Assembly: GCA_016788685.1 (NCBI GenBank)
Contig: JAEUSS010000022.1
Location: 1 to 8,650 of the forward strand
DNA length: 8,650 bases
Source: Prolixibacteraceae bacterium
Lineage (GTDB): Bacteria; Bacteroidota; Bacteroidia; Bacteroidales; Prolixibacteraceae
Direction: 5' to 3'
Below are positions 1 through 6,744 of the stretch, piece by piece. The notes under the pieces are model-generated. The model did no database searches, was not told the origin of the DNA, and worked only from the letters and a program-made list of their open reading frames with translations. Position 1 is the stretch's first letter, and every line of letters begins with the position of its first letter. Made by a program: the position numbers and the translations under genes.

Positions 1-60
1 TTTGTGCCTCGGCTCATTCACTTCGTCTTTTTCTTTCTGTGGATATTCTTTTGCTGTCAT
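1..60 (-). CDS. 5' end of an unidentified minus-strand gene (partial)
   Basis: Reading the minus strand from an ATG at 60-58 gives 20 codons without a stop up to the window edge: MTAKEYPQKEKDEVNEPRHK. The peptide is very hydrophilic and rich in Lys and Glu, as expected for a cytoplasmic N-terminus. It lies downstream of the SPOR-domain gene on the same strand, with a 68-base gap, so the two could be co-oriented neighbours. No clear ribosome binding site is seen, which is normal in Bacteroidota. The family cannot be named from 20 residues. The plus strand is also open here but gives an implausible Phe-rich product that runs into the SPOR gene, so the minus reading is preferred. Confidence 0.4.
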   Translation of the reverse strand, partial: MTAKEYPQKEKDEVNEPRHK

Positions 61-89
61 AGGTTGCTTAAAATAAGTAAGATAACAAA

Positions 90-110
90 TGTGAGGCATT
101 TACTCTCACA
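90..110 (-). terminator. Possible weak hairpin terminator after the SPOR-domain gene
   Basis: TGTGAG at 90-95 and CTCACA at 105-110 form a perfect 6-bp inverted repeat with a 9-base loop. Read on the minus strand, it is followed by TTTGTTATCTT, a T-rich but interrupted stretch. It sits 19 bases beyond the SPOR gene stop and before the next minus-strand ATG. The stem is short and the T run imperfect, so it may be a weak terminator, an operator-like palindrome, or chance. Confidence 0.28.
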
Positions 111-128
111 GGGGAAGAGACTGCTTTT

Positions 129-1115
129 TTACTTGAGTGGCACTTTCGTTTCGTTGTTTATTTTTCTGGCTTCATCCAGGGTTATTCTTTTTCCGTTCTG
201 ATATGCTGCTATTGTAGCATTTTTAACGCCTTCCTGTTTGACCTGATTTTGCATCGTGACAGCTTCCTGGTACGATTTCAGGTTTCCTGTTGTGTACACA
301 TTAACACCTTTTTCATCCTTATGGTTGTCAACTTGCCTGATTATTGAAAGTTTTTTTATCAGTCTGGCCGCAGGTTCAGGCGTTTTCCCTTTATACGCGC
401 CAATTTGTATTTTGTATATGATTTCAGAAGGAGCTTCAGCCTTGGCTTCGGGTTTCAGTACTGCCGGGTAAAAAGTAATGGTGTCGGAGATCTTTTCTTC
501 GATGATTGCAGTTTGTTTGCTCTTAAGGTCGGCCACTTGCTGAACGCTGTCTCTGAATAATCTTATCTTTTCCTGAAATCCGACAATTTCATCAGCTGAA
601 GCCGATTGCCAGTAGCTGTTTTCTTCAGTTCTTGCTTTTTCATATAACTCCGGAATTTCTTTGTTCAGAATTAAGGATTGTTCTTCAGCTTTCAGAATCC
701 GGGCAGCAATATCTTCCCGCTGATCAATTGAAGAGTGAGCATAAACTTTCCGCAGGCTGTCGGTTTGAGCCGAAAGCGAACGTGTTTGTCTTTCTTTAAG
801 CAATGCCTGAAGAAAAAGATTTTTTGCTTCACTTTTCATGAAATGGTTCAGCGAAAGATAACTGATGTATGAGTTGACCTGGAAATCAATCGTTTTGTCT
901 GACAAGCTGTCTGGAACGACTCCTTTAACATCCGGGTTGATCTGTTTTGTCAAGCCTTCCTGTCCGGTAACAACGGTATCTCCGGAAATTACCGGATTAG
1001 CTTCTCTGATTTCATCAGTAATAAACCGATTTCCTGCCAACGACTGAGACGATCCGATTGCAAACAATAGGAGAACGACAGTTGTTCTAATGCTTGTTTT
1101 TATAAGAATTAACAT
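129..1115 (-). CDS. Secreted SPOR-domain protein with a long helical central region
   Basis: This is a 328-residue protein. Residues 1-28 look like a Sec signal peptide: a Lys/Arg-containing start, a hydrophobic core (TTVVLLLFAIG) and a small-residue cleavage region (SLAG). Residues about 90-210 are charged and Gln/Glu/Lys-rich and look helical, possibly coiled coil. Residues about 232-308 match a SPOR domain: IIYKIQIGAYKG opens the first strand, and the second half contains YTTGNLKSYQEA followed by an alternating helix-strand ending near NATIAAYQNG. SPOR domains bind septal peptidoglycan lacking stem peptides, so an envelope location and a link to cell-wall remodelling or division are inferred. 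The middle resembles no enzyme I recognise. The start at 1113-1115 was chosen because it gives the complete signal peptide. The gene is divergent from bcp-recA. Confidence 0.85.
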   Translation of the reverse strand: MLILIKTSIRTTVVLLLFAIGSSQSLAGNRFITDEIREANPVISGDTVVTGQEGLTKQINPDVKGVVPDSLSDKTIDFQVNSYISYLSLNHFMKSEAKNLFLQALLKERQTRSLSAQTDSLRKVYAHSSIDQREDIAARILKAEEQSLILNKEIPELYEKARTEENSYWQSASADEIVGFQEKIRLFRDSVQQVADLKSKQTAIIEEKISDTITFYPAVLKPEAKAEAPSEIIYKIQIGAYKGKTPEPAARLIKKLSIIRQVDNHKDEKGVNVYTTGNLKSYQEAVTMQNQVKQEGVKNATIAAYQNGKRITLDEARKINNETKVPLK

Positions 1116-1123
1116 ATTCAGTT

Positions 1124-1152
1124 CAAAATTGATTTGGGCTTAAAATTACAAA
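1124..1152 (-). promoter_or_regulatory. Candidate promoter for the SPOR-domain gene
   Basis: On the minus strand, TTTG (1152-1149) lies 17 bases before CAATTTTG (1131-1124). The latter matches 7 of 8 positions of the Bacteroidota -7 element TAnnTTTG. The spacing is at the short end of the range known for this promoter class. The start codon lies only 8 bases past the -7 element, so a transcript would have almost no leader. That is possible but weakens the call. Confidence 0.3.
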
Positions 1153-1237
1153 AAATGTACCAAGCATAGGCTACATACCATCGTGTTTATTTTACTAACA
1201 ACGTTTTGCCAGGGCCTGTTCATATCATTATTTCAAG

Positions 1238-1245
1238 TATATTTG
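1238..1245 (+). promoter_or_regulatory. Candidate -7 element of the bcp-recA promoter
   Basis: TATATTTG is a full match to the Bacteroidota -7 element TAnnTTTG and lies 21 bases before the chosen bcp ATG. The matching -33 position (about 1215-1218, CCTG) is a poor match to TTTG. Transcription would start around 1252, giving a leader of about 15 bases. This supports the ATG at 1267 over an earlier in-frame ATG at 1183. Confidence 0.4.
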
Positions 1246-1266
1246 TCTGATTCAAAATATTCACTA

Positions 1267-1734
1267 ATGGCAGTTTTAGTTAAAGGCGATAAAGCTCCGG
1301 ATTTTCAGGGGCTAAACCAAAAAGGAGAGCAGATTTCATCAACTGACTTTAAGGGGAAAAAGCTTATTTTGTATTTTTACCCGAAAGACAATACACCCGG
1401 ATGCACAGCCGAGTCGTGCAACATGAATGACAATTACCAAATGTGGTTGGCCAGAGGCTATGAAGTGATCGGGGTTAGTCCTGACAGTGTTGCGTCACAC
1501 AAAAAATTTGCAGATAAATTTCAGTTTGGTTTTAACCTGATAGCTGATACAGACAAGAAGATCTTACAGGATTACGGAGTCTGGGGAGAAAAAAGCATGT
1601 ACGGGCGAAAGTATATGGGGGTCATGCGTACTACCTATGTGATTGATGAAGACGGAGTTATTGAAGATGTTTTTGAAAAGGTGGATACCAAGAAACATTC
1701 TGAGCAAATTATTAAAGCATTAGATATCAAGTAA
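1267..1734 (+). CDS. bcp: Thioredoxin-dependent thiol peroxidase (Bcp/PrxQ-type peroxiredoxin)
   Basis: This 155-residue cytoplasmic peroxiredoxin reduces hydrogen peroxide and organic hydroperoxides using thioredoxin. The diagnostic segment is [14 protein letters not shown]: the peroxidatic cysteine is C46, with T43 before it, and C51 five residues later is in the place of the resolving cysteine of the two-Cys Bcp subgroup. R121 in [10 protein letters not shown] fits the conserved active-site arginine. The N-terminal KGDKAPDF and the strand LILYFYPK are typical of the AhpC/TSA fold, and the length is normal for Bcp. An in-frame ATG at 1183 would add 28 hydrophobic residues. It was rejected because [13 protein letters not shown] is the usual family N-terminus and a promoter-like element lies inside the extension. 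The stop is one base before the recA ATG, so the two are almost certainly co-transcribed. Confidence 0.95.
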   Translation: MAVLVKGDKAPDFQGLNQKGEQISSTDFKGKKLILYFYPKDNTPGCTAESCNMNDNYQMWLARGYEVIGVSPDSVASHKKFADKFQFGFNLIADTDKKILQDYGVWGEKSMYGRKYMGVMRTTYVIDEDGVIEDVFEKVDTKKHSEQIIKALDIK

Positions 1735-1735
1735 T

Positions 1736-2761
1736 ATGGCAAACGAAGAAAAAATTAACCAGAATAAGGAAAAACTGAAAGCACTCCAGCTGACGATGGA
1801 CAAAATCGAGAAAAGCTATGGCAAAGGCTCGATTATGAAATTAGGAGACCGTGTGGTAGAGGAAGTGCCTTCCATCTCTTCAGGATCAATCGGTTTGGAC
1901 ATTGCAATGGGGGTCGGCGGTTACCCGAAAGGAAGAATCATTGAAATTTACGGACCTGAATCTTCAGGTAAAACAACTCTCGCAATCCATGCCATTGCCG
2001 AAGCTCAGAAAGCAGGTGGTATTGCCGCTATCATCGACGCAGAACACGCGTTTGATCCGGGTTATGCAACCAAACTGGGTGTGGATATCGACGAATTGCT
2101 GATCTCGCAGCCTGATAACGGCGAGCAGGCACTTGAAATTGCCGATAACCTGATCCGTTCCGGAGCTGTGGATATCATTGTTATCGACTCCGTTGCAGCC
2201 TTGACTCCAAAAGCTGAAATCGAAGGCGAAATGGGCGATTCGAAAATGGGACTTCAGGCCCGTCTGATGTCACAGGCTTTGCGCAAACTTACTGCAAACA
2301 TCAACCGCACCAAAACCTGCGTCATTTTTATCAACCAACTGCGCGAAAAGATCGGTGTCATGTTCGGTAATCCTGAAACAACCACCGGAGGTAACGCCCT
2401 TAAGTTTTACGCATCGGTTCGTCTGGATATTCGCCGTGTAGGGCAGATTAAAGACGGAGAAGAAGCCCAGGGAAATCATACAAGAGTTAAGGTTGTTAAA
2501 AATAAAGTTGCCCCGCCGTTCAAAAAGGCCGAATTCGACATCATGTATGGCGAAGGGATTTCAAAGACCGGTGAAATCATTGATCTTGGCGTTGAGTTAA
2601 ACATTATTAAAAAGAGTGGTTCGTGGTTTAGTTACGGCGAAACGAAGTTAGGCCAGGGCCGCGAGTCGGTGAAGACGCTTGTGAGGGATAATCCGGAACT
2701 GGCAACGGAACTGGAAGGGAAAATACTGGAAGCGGTTGCTGCCACGACGATGGTAAATTAA
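1736..2761 (+). CDS. recA: Recombinase RecA
   Basis: This 341-residue protein is the DNA-strand-exchange ATPase of homologous recombination and, where LexA exists, the SOS co-protease. Visible motifs are Walker A GPESSGKT at 73-80, the catalytic-Glu segment DAEHAFDP at 101-108 (E103), Walker B VDIIVIDS at 145-152, loop L1 around [10 protein letters not shown] at 163-172, and loop L2 from N200 through [11 protein letters not shown] at 224. [18 protein letters not shown] (253-269) starts the C-terminal domain. The protein ends soon after the helix [14 protein letters not shown] and lacks the strongly acidic tail of the 352-residue E. coli RecA. The ATG follows the bcp stop after a single base, so translation may be coupled. 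No SOS operator could be recognised upstream. Confidence 0.99.
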   Translation: MANEEKINQNKEKLKALQLTMDKIEKSYGKGSIMKLGDRVVEEVPSISSGSIGLDIAMGVGGYPKGRIIEIYGPESSGKTTLAIHAIAEAQKAGGIAAIIDAEHAFDPGYATKLGVDIDELLISQPDNGEQALEIADNLIRSGAVDIIVIDSVAALTPKAEIEGEMGDSKMGLQARLMSQALRKLTANINRTKTCVIFINQLREKIGVMFGNPETTTGGNALKFYASVRLDIRRVGQIKDGEEAQGNHTRVKVVKNKVAPPFKKAEFDIMYGEGISKTGEIIDLGVELNIIKKSGSWFSYGETKLGQGRESVKTLVRDNPELATELEGKILEAVAATTMVN

Positions 2762-2782
2762 ATAAAGTTTAAAAATACAGTA

Positions 2783-2828
2783 ATGTCCGGATTTGGCAGC
2801 TGTGCTGTTTAATCCGGACATTTTTTTT
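2783..2828 (+). terminator. Intrinsic terminator of the bcp-recA unit
   Basis: ATGTCCGGATT at 2783-2793 pairs perfectly with AATCCGGACAT at 2811-2821, an 11-bp stem, followed by a run of eight T at 2821-2828. The 17-base loop can fold further through CAGC (2797-2800) and GCTG (2804-2807) with a 3-base TGT tip and two G-U pairs. This gives one long, nearly continuous stem. It starts 22 bases after the recA stop and separates recA from the threonine genes. Confidence 0.92.
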
Positions 2829-2945
2829 ATGCTATCTTTTGCGCCGGATGTTGGCGATTTGTTCGAAAATGTATCTTGTTGGTAATAAATAATAATCTGG
2901 ATGCCTGAATAGCTTGTAAATTAAAGGCTCCGTTAATTCTGGAAT
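2829..2945. other. Intergenic region before the threonine operon
   Basis: These 117 bases carry no credible gene. There is no leader peptide rich in Thr or Ile codons, and no terminator/antiterminator pair of the kind used by the E. coli thr attenuator; the only ATG noted (2899) opens a four-codon frame. Apart from one weak promoter candidate, I see no structured element. Confidence 0.6.
2851..2879 (+). promoter_or_regulatory. Weak candidate promoter of the thrA operon
   Basis: TTG at 2851-2853 is separated by 18 bases from TATCTTGT at 2872-2879, which matches 6 of 8 positions of TAnnTTTG. The spacing fits this promoter class and the element lies between the recA terminator and thrA. Transcription would start near 2886, giving a leader of about 60 bases. 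The imperfect -7 match makes this tentative. Confidence 0.3.
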
Positions 2946-5378
2946 ATGATGAAAGTTCTAAAGTTTGGAGGTACTTCAGTTGGAAGTGCTGAAAATATTC
3001 AACGGGTAAAGGAAATTCTGATGAGCCAGGACGATGATATGATCGTTGTGGTGTCGGCTCTGGGCGGAATTACTGATAAAATTTTGAGTGCGGCAAGAAT
3101 GGCTGCGATCGGAACCGGCTACTTTCAGGCTGAATTGACGGAAATCAACACGCGCCATTTCGAAATGGTTGGCAAACTGTTCGGCGGAGAGCAACAAACC
3201 TTGGTTAAAGAAAAGGTGCAGGTGCTGCTCGAAGAATTGGAGCGTATTGTTCACGGCGTTTCGCTGATCGGCGAGCTGACTCCCAAAACACTCGATAAAA
3301 TTGTCGGTTTTGGCGAGCGGCTGTCATCGTTTATTATTTCCGAATACATCCCGTCAGCACAGTGGTTTGATACCAGTAAACTGATCCGCACGAACAGCGA
3401 TTTCGGCAAAGCTGTTGTTAATTTTGAGCAGACAAACCAGTTGATCCGCGAAGCTTTTGCTTCATTTTCGGGGATTGCCATAGTGCCGGGTTTTATTTCG
3501 AGTAACGAAACCGGCGATTATACAACTTTAGGGCGCGGTGGTTCTGATTATACCGGGGCCATTCTGGCGGCCGCTACTGACGCTTCGGTACTTGAAATAT
3601 GGACCGACGTGAACGGATTTATGACTGCTGATCCGCGTGTGATCAGTAAAGCTTACACGATTAAAACCTTGAGTTATTCCGAAGCAATGGAGCTTTCGCA
3701 TTTTGGTGCAAAAGTGATTTATCCGCCGACTATTTTGCCGGTTTATCAGAAAAGTATTCCCGTCCGGATTAAAAATACAATGGAGCCGGATGCCGAAGGA
3801 ACTTTGATAACTGCCAGCAAGCTCAACGGGAAAGACTTGCCAATCAAGGGGATTTCGTCAATTTCAAACATTACCCTCATCACTCTTCAGGGCTTAGGTA
3901 TGGTGGGCGTTACTGGTATCTCGGCTCGCCTCTTCGGAGCATTGGCCCGTCAGAATATTAATGTTGTGCTGATCTCTCAGGCATCGTCTGAAAATTCAAT
4001 CAGTTTTGCCATCGATTCGGTGAGCTCTTCAAAAGCTGAAGTAGCCATCCGTGAAGAGTTTGAACGGGAAATAAAACTCGATCAGATCAATAAAGTGACT
4101 ATCGAAGACAATCTGGCAATTGTGGCCATTGTGGGCGAAAATATGAAACATGCCACCGGTGTTGCCGGAAAACTGTTTCACACCATCGGGCGGAATGGTA
4201 TTAATATTATTGCCATTGCTCAGGGAGCTTCGGAGCTGAATATTTCGTGGGTTGTGAAAGTGTCTGACCTGAGAAAAACGCTGAACGTTGTTCACGAGTC
4301 ATTCTTCCTGTCTCAAAATGTTGAGCTGAATGTCTTTTTGCTGGGAATTGGCCTGGTTGGCGGAAACCTGCTCGAACAGATCAAACTTCAGCAGCCTAAA
4401 TTGCTGAAAGAAAAGCACCTTAAGATTAAGCTGGCCGGTGTAGCCAACTCCAAGAAGATGCTTTTTAACCGCGAGGGAATTGATATCGCTACTTTCCGCG
4501 AAAAGCTTTCATCCGATGGACAGGCTTCGGGACTCGAAGAATTCAAAAATGAAATTATTAAATTGAACATGTACAATTCCATATTCGTGGATTGTACAGC
4601 CAACGATAAAGCAGCCGGATTATATGCCGAATTGCTTAATGCCAATGTTTCCATTGTGACTGCCAATAAAGTGGCGGCCTCTTCGGGATACGAAAATTAT
4701 GCACTCCTGAAAAAAACGGCCAAGCAAAAAGGTGCGAAGTTCCTTTTCGAAACCAATGTGGGTGCCGGCCTTCCGATAATCAATACCTTGAATGATCTGG
4801 TAAACTCGGGCGATACCATCCTGAAAATTGAAGCGGTACTCTCCGGAACGCTTAATTTTATCTTCAACACCATCAGCGAAACAGTTCCGCTGAGCCAAAC
4901 CATCAGGATGGCTAAAGAGCAGGGATATGCCGAACCTGATCCGCGTATCGACCTTAGCGGGGTAGATGTGGCGCGTAAACTGCTGATTCTGGTCCGTGAA
5001 TCGGGTTACCAGTTCGATATGAAAGACATTAAAATCAACACCTTTATTCCTGAAAAATACTTTGAGGGAAGTGTCGATGATTTCTGGAAAAACATTCCTG
5101 AAATGGATGCCGAGTTTGAAGCAAATCGCAAGAAACTGGCGGCCGAGGGACGTTTCTGGAGGTTTGTGGCCCGGTTCAACGAGGGGAAAGCCGAAATCGG
5201 TTTGCAGGAAATTTCGGCCGGTCATCCGTTTGCCGATCTTCAGGGCTCGAACAACCTGGTGATGTTTACAACCGAACGTTACAACGATTTCCCGATGATT
5301 ATCAAAGGGTATGGTGCCGGGGCAGCGGTTACTGCCGCCGGTGTATTTGCCGATATCATCCGGGTATCGAATATTTAG
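2946..5378 (+). CDS. thrA: Bifunctional aspartokinase / homoserine dehydrogenase
   Basis: This 810-residue fusion enzyme phosphorylates aspartate and, in its second half, reduces aspartate semialdehyde to homoserine. The aspartokinase begins with KFGGTS at 6-11 and has the nucleotide/aspartate segment TLGRGGSDYTG at 194-204. Two ACT-type regulatory repeats follow, around 312-357 (ITLQGLGMVGVTGISARLF) and 393-437 (AIVGENMKHATGVAGKLF), where threonine feedback would act. The homoserine dehydrogenase starts near 462 with the NAD(P)-binding GIGLVG at 467-472. It continues with VDCTAND (548-554), VTANKVA (571-577), GTLNFIF (634-640), GYAEPDP (660-666), DLSGVDVARKL (669-679) and the C-terminal GYGAGAAVTAAGVFADI. 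The length is close to that of E. coli ThrA (820) and MetL (810). Two ATGs lie in tandem; the second, at 2949, gives the usual MKVLKFGG start and may be the true one. Being next to the kinase and thrC favours ThrA over MetL. The gene leads a same-strand operon. Confidence 0.96.
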   Translation: MMKVLKFGGTSVGSAENIQRVKEILMSQDDDMIVVVSALGGITDKILSAARMAAIGTGYFQAELTEINTRHFEMVGKLFGGEQQTLVKEKVQVLLEELERIVHGVSLIGELTPKTLDKIVGFGERLSSFIISEYIPSAQWFDTSKLIRTNSDFGKAVVNFEQTNQLIREAFASFSGIAIVPGFISSNETGDYTTLGRGGSDYTGAILAAATDASVLEIWTDVNGFMTADPRVISKAYTIKTLSYSEAMELSHFGAKVIYPPTILPVYQKSIPVRIKNTMEPDAEGTLITASKLNGKDLPIKGISSISNITLITLQGLGMVGVTGISARLFGALARQNINVVLISQASSENSISFAIDSVSSSKAEVAIREEFEREIKLDQINKVTIEDNLAIVAIVGENMKHATGVAGKLFHTIGRNGINIIAIAQGASELNISWVVKVSDLRKTLNVVHESFFLSQNVELNVFLLGIGLVGGNLLEQIKLQQPKLLKEKHLKIKLAGVANSKKMLFNREGIDIATFREKLSSDGQASGLEEFKNEIIKLNMYNSIFVDCTANDKAAGLYAELLNANVSIVTANKVAASSGYENYALLKKTAKQKGAKFLFETNVGAGLPIINTLNDLVNSGDTILKIEAVLSGTLNFIFNTISETVPLSQTIRMAKEQGYAEPDPRIDLSGVDVARKLLILVRESGYQFDMKDIKINTFIPEKYFEGSVDDFWKNIPEMDAEFEANRKKLAAEGRFWRFVARFNEGKAEIGLQEISAGHPFADLQGSNNLVMFTTERYNDFPMIIKGYGAGAAVTAAGVFADIIRVSNI

Positions 5379-5400
5379 AATCGGAGTTAGCGGTTTGCCG

Positions 5401-5424
5401 GTATTCGCCGGTGAACCGGAATAC
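5401..5424 (+). repeat. Inverted repeat in the thrA-homoserine kinase gap
   Basis: GTATTC (5401-5406) pairs with GAATAC (5419-5424). Inside it, CGG (5409-5411) pairs with CCG (5416-5418) around a TGAA loop, with a two-base GC bulge on the left arm. No T run follows, so it is not an intrinsic terminator. It could be an mRNA-stabilising or processing hairpin between two co-transcribed genes, or a chance fold of GC-rich sequence. Confidence 0.3.
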
Positions 5425-5445
5425 TTAAAATCAGAATCTACTGCT

Positions 5446-6666
5446 ATGAAATATATTATTGTTTTGGGAGATGGCATGGCCGACGAGCCTTTGGCTGCTT
5501 ACGGCGGGAAAACTCCGCTGCAGCTGGCCGACAAACCTGTCATTGACAGTCTGGCCAGACTCGGCCGGACGGGTCGTTTGAAAACCGTCCCGGAAGAGAT
5601 GCATCCGGGAAGCGAAATCGCCAATTTGTCGGTTTTAGGCTACGATGTTCCATCCGTTTTTGAAGGTCGCGGAGTTCTTGAGGCCGCCAGCATTGGTGTG
5701 GCCTTGGAAGAAAACGATCTGGCTCTTCGTTGTAATCTGATATGTATTGAAAACGAGAATATAAAGAATCATTCAGCAGGGCATATTTCCAATGCAGAGG
5801 CATATGAGTTGATTGAATTTCTGAATAAAAAATTAGGCAACGAAATTATTCGGTTCTATCCGGGAGTTTCGTACCGCCATCTGCTGGTGATCAAAGGAGG
5901 GAAAAAACACCTGAATTGTACTCCTCCCCACGATGTTCCGGGTTTGCCGTTCCGGCCTTGCCTGATCGCCCCGGAAACGGAGGAGGCAGCAGCAACATCC
6001 CGGTTGCTTAACTATCTGATTTTGCGTTCTCAGGCGTTGCTGGCCGGGCATCCGGTAAATATCCGGCGTAAAGAAGCCGGGAAAGATGTGGCTAACAGCA
6101 TCTGGCCATGGTCTCCGGGATACAAACCGAAAATGCCGACTTTAAAAGAACTTTTTGGTATCGGGAAATCGGCTGTTATTTCGGCGGTCGACCTTATTCA
6201 GGGAATTGGTGTTTATGCCGGAATGGATGTGATCAAAGTGGAGGGTGCCACCGGCTTGTACGACACAAATTATGAAGGGAAAGCGCAGGCTGCAATAGAT
6301 GCTCTGAAAGATCATGATTTGGTTTATCTGCACGTCGAAGCCAGTGATGAAGCTGGTCATGAAGGTGATGTGGAACTTAAAACACGGACGATCACCTATC
6401 TTGACCAACGGATCGTAAAATATCTGGTGGAGGAAACCGGAAAAATGGACGAACCGGTAACCATTGCTGTTTTGCCTGATCATCCGACACCCTGCGCAAC
6501 CCGGATTCACACCCGCGATGCAGTGCCGTTTATTATTTATAAGCCAGGAGAATCGCCTGATGCCGCTCAGTTCTACGACGAGTTTGAGGTTGAAAAGGGC
6601 GCGTACGGTATGCTTAAAGGTGATGAGTTTATGAAAGCACTTTTAGGCAATTTATTGATTAGCTAA
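5446..6666 (+). CDS. Probable homoserine kinase of the cofactor-independent phosphoglycerate mutase family
   Basis: This 406-residue protein belongs to the alkaline-phosphatase-like metalloenzymes, in the archaeal-type (ApgM) branch. Metal and catalytic motifs are visible: GDGMAD with D9, PGSEIANLSVLGYD with the candidate nucleophile S56, HDVPG at 162-166, EASDEAGHEGD with D301 and H305, LPDHPTP with D345 and H346, and RIHTRDAVPF with H355. ApgM proteins interconvert 2- and 3-phosphoglycerate, but a bacterial subfamily found in threonine clusters is proposed to be homoserine kinase. The position between thrA and thrC, with no ThrB of the GHMP family in the window, makes that role likely here: homoserine plus ATP to O-phosphohomoserine. 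The start at 5446 gives the standard MKYIIVLGDG N-terminus. The frame is open further upstream to an ATG at 5311 inside thrA, but that extension has no family support. The gap to thrA is 67 bases. The fold is certain; the substrate is inferred from context. Confidence 0.85.
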   Translation: MKYIIVLGDGMADEPLAAYGGKTPLQLADKPVIDSLARLGRTGRLKTVPEEMHPGSEIANLSVLGYDVPSVFEGRGVLEAASIGVALEENDLALRCNLICIENENIKNHSAGHISNAEAYELIEFLNKKLGNEIIRFYPGVSYRHLLVIKGGKKHLNCTPPHDVPGLPFRPCLIAPETEEAAATSRLLNYLILRSQALLAGHPVNIRRKEAGKDVANSIWPWSPGYKPKMPTLKELFGIGKSAVISAVDLIQGIGVYAGMDVIKVEGATGLYDTNYEGKAQAAIDALKDHDLVYLHVEASDEAGHEGDVELKTRTITYLDQRIVKYLVEETGKMDEPVTIAVLPDHPTPCATRIHTRDAVPFIIYKPGESPDAAQFYDEFEVEKGAYGMLKGDEFMKALLGNLLIS

Positions 6667-6688
6667 TAATTTATTAATGTTATTTTTG
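6655..6688 (+). promoter_or_regulatory. Possible internal promoter before thrC
   Basis: TATTTTTG at 6681-6688 is a full match to TAnnTTTG. TTG at 6655-6657, overlapping the end of the kinase gene, lies 23 bases before it, the upper limit of usual spacing. The 78-base gap before thrC is AT-rich, unlike the GC-richer gap before the kinase gene, which suits a secondary promoter. The T-rich stretch at 6705-6710 has no stem before it, so it is not a terminator. Confidence 0.33.
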
Positions 6689-6744
6689 ATCGGTGGTTGG
6701 CTAGTTTTTTAATTTTAAACCCGAAACACAGACTTACTTGTACC

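Noticed and set aside
1..201. Plus-strand open frame giving a Phe-rich, membrane-like peptide at the left edge
   Set aside because: It overlaps the end of the SPOR gene by about 70 bases. Its Phe-rich composition is what antisense of a Lys/Glu-rich coding sequence produces.
1183..1266. 28-residue hydrophobic N-terminal extension of Bcp that might be a signal peptide
   Set aside because: It lacks a positive N-terminus and a clear cleavage site, Bcp proteins are cytoplasmic and start at [17 protein letters not shown] sequence, and the best promoter element lies inside the extension.
2880..2945. Possible threonine leader peptide before thrA
   Set aside because: The ATG at 2899 reaches a stop after three more codons, and no Thr or Ile codon run or terminator-like hairpin is present.
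4620..5477. Long open frame of 285 codons on the minus strand opposite thrA
   Set aside because: It lies entirely opposite well-conserved homoserine dehydrogenase coding sequence and the following gap. Its product has no recognisable domain, and long antisense frames are expected there from codon bias.
6697..6744. 16-residue upstream extension of threonine synthase
   Set aside because: The conserved family N-terminus begins at MKYFSTN, and the putative promoter would place the transcript start at about the position of the earlier ATG.
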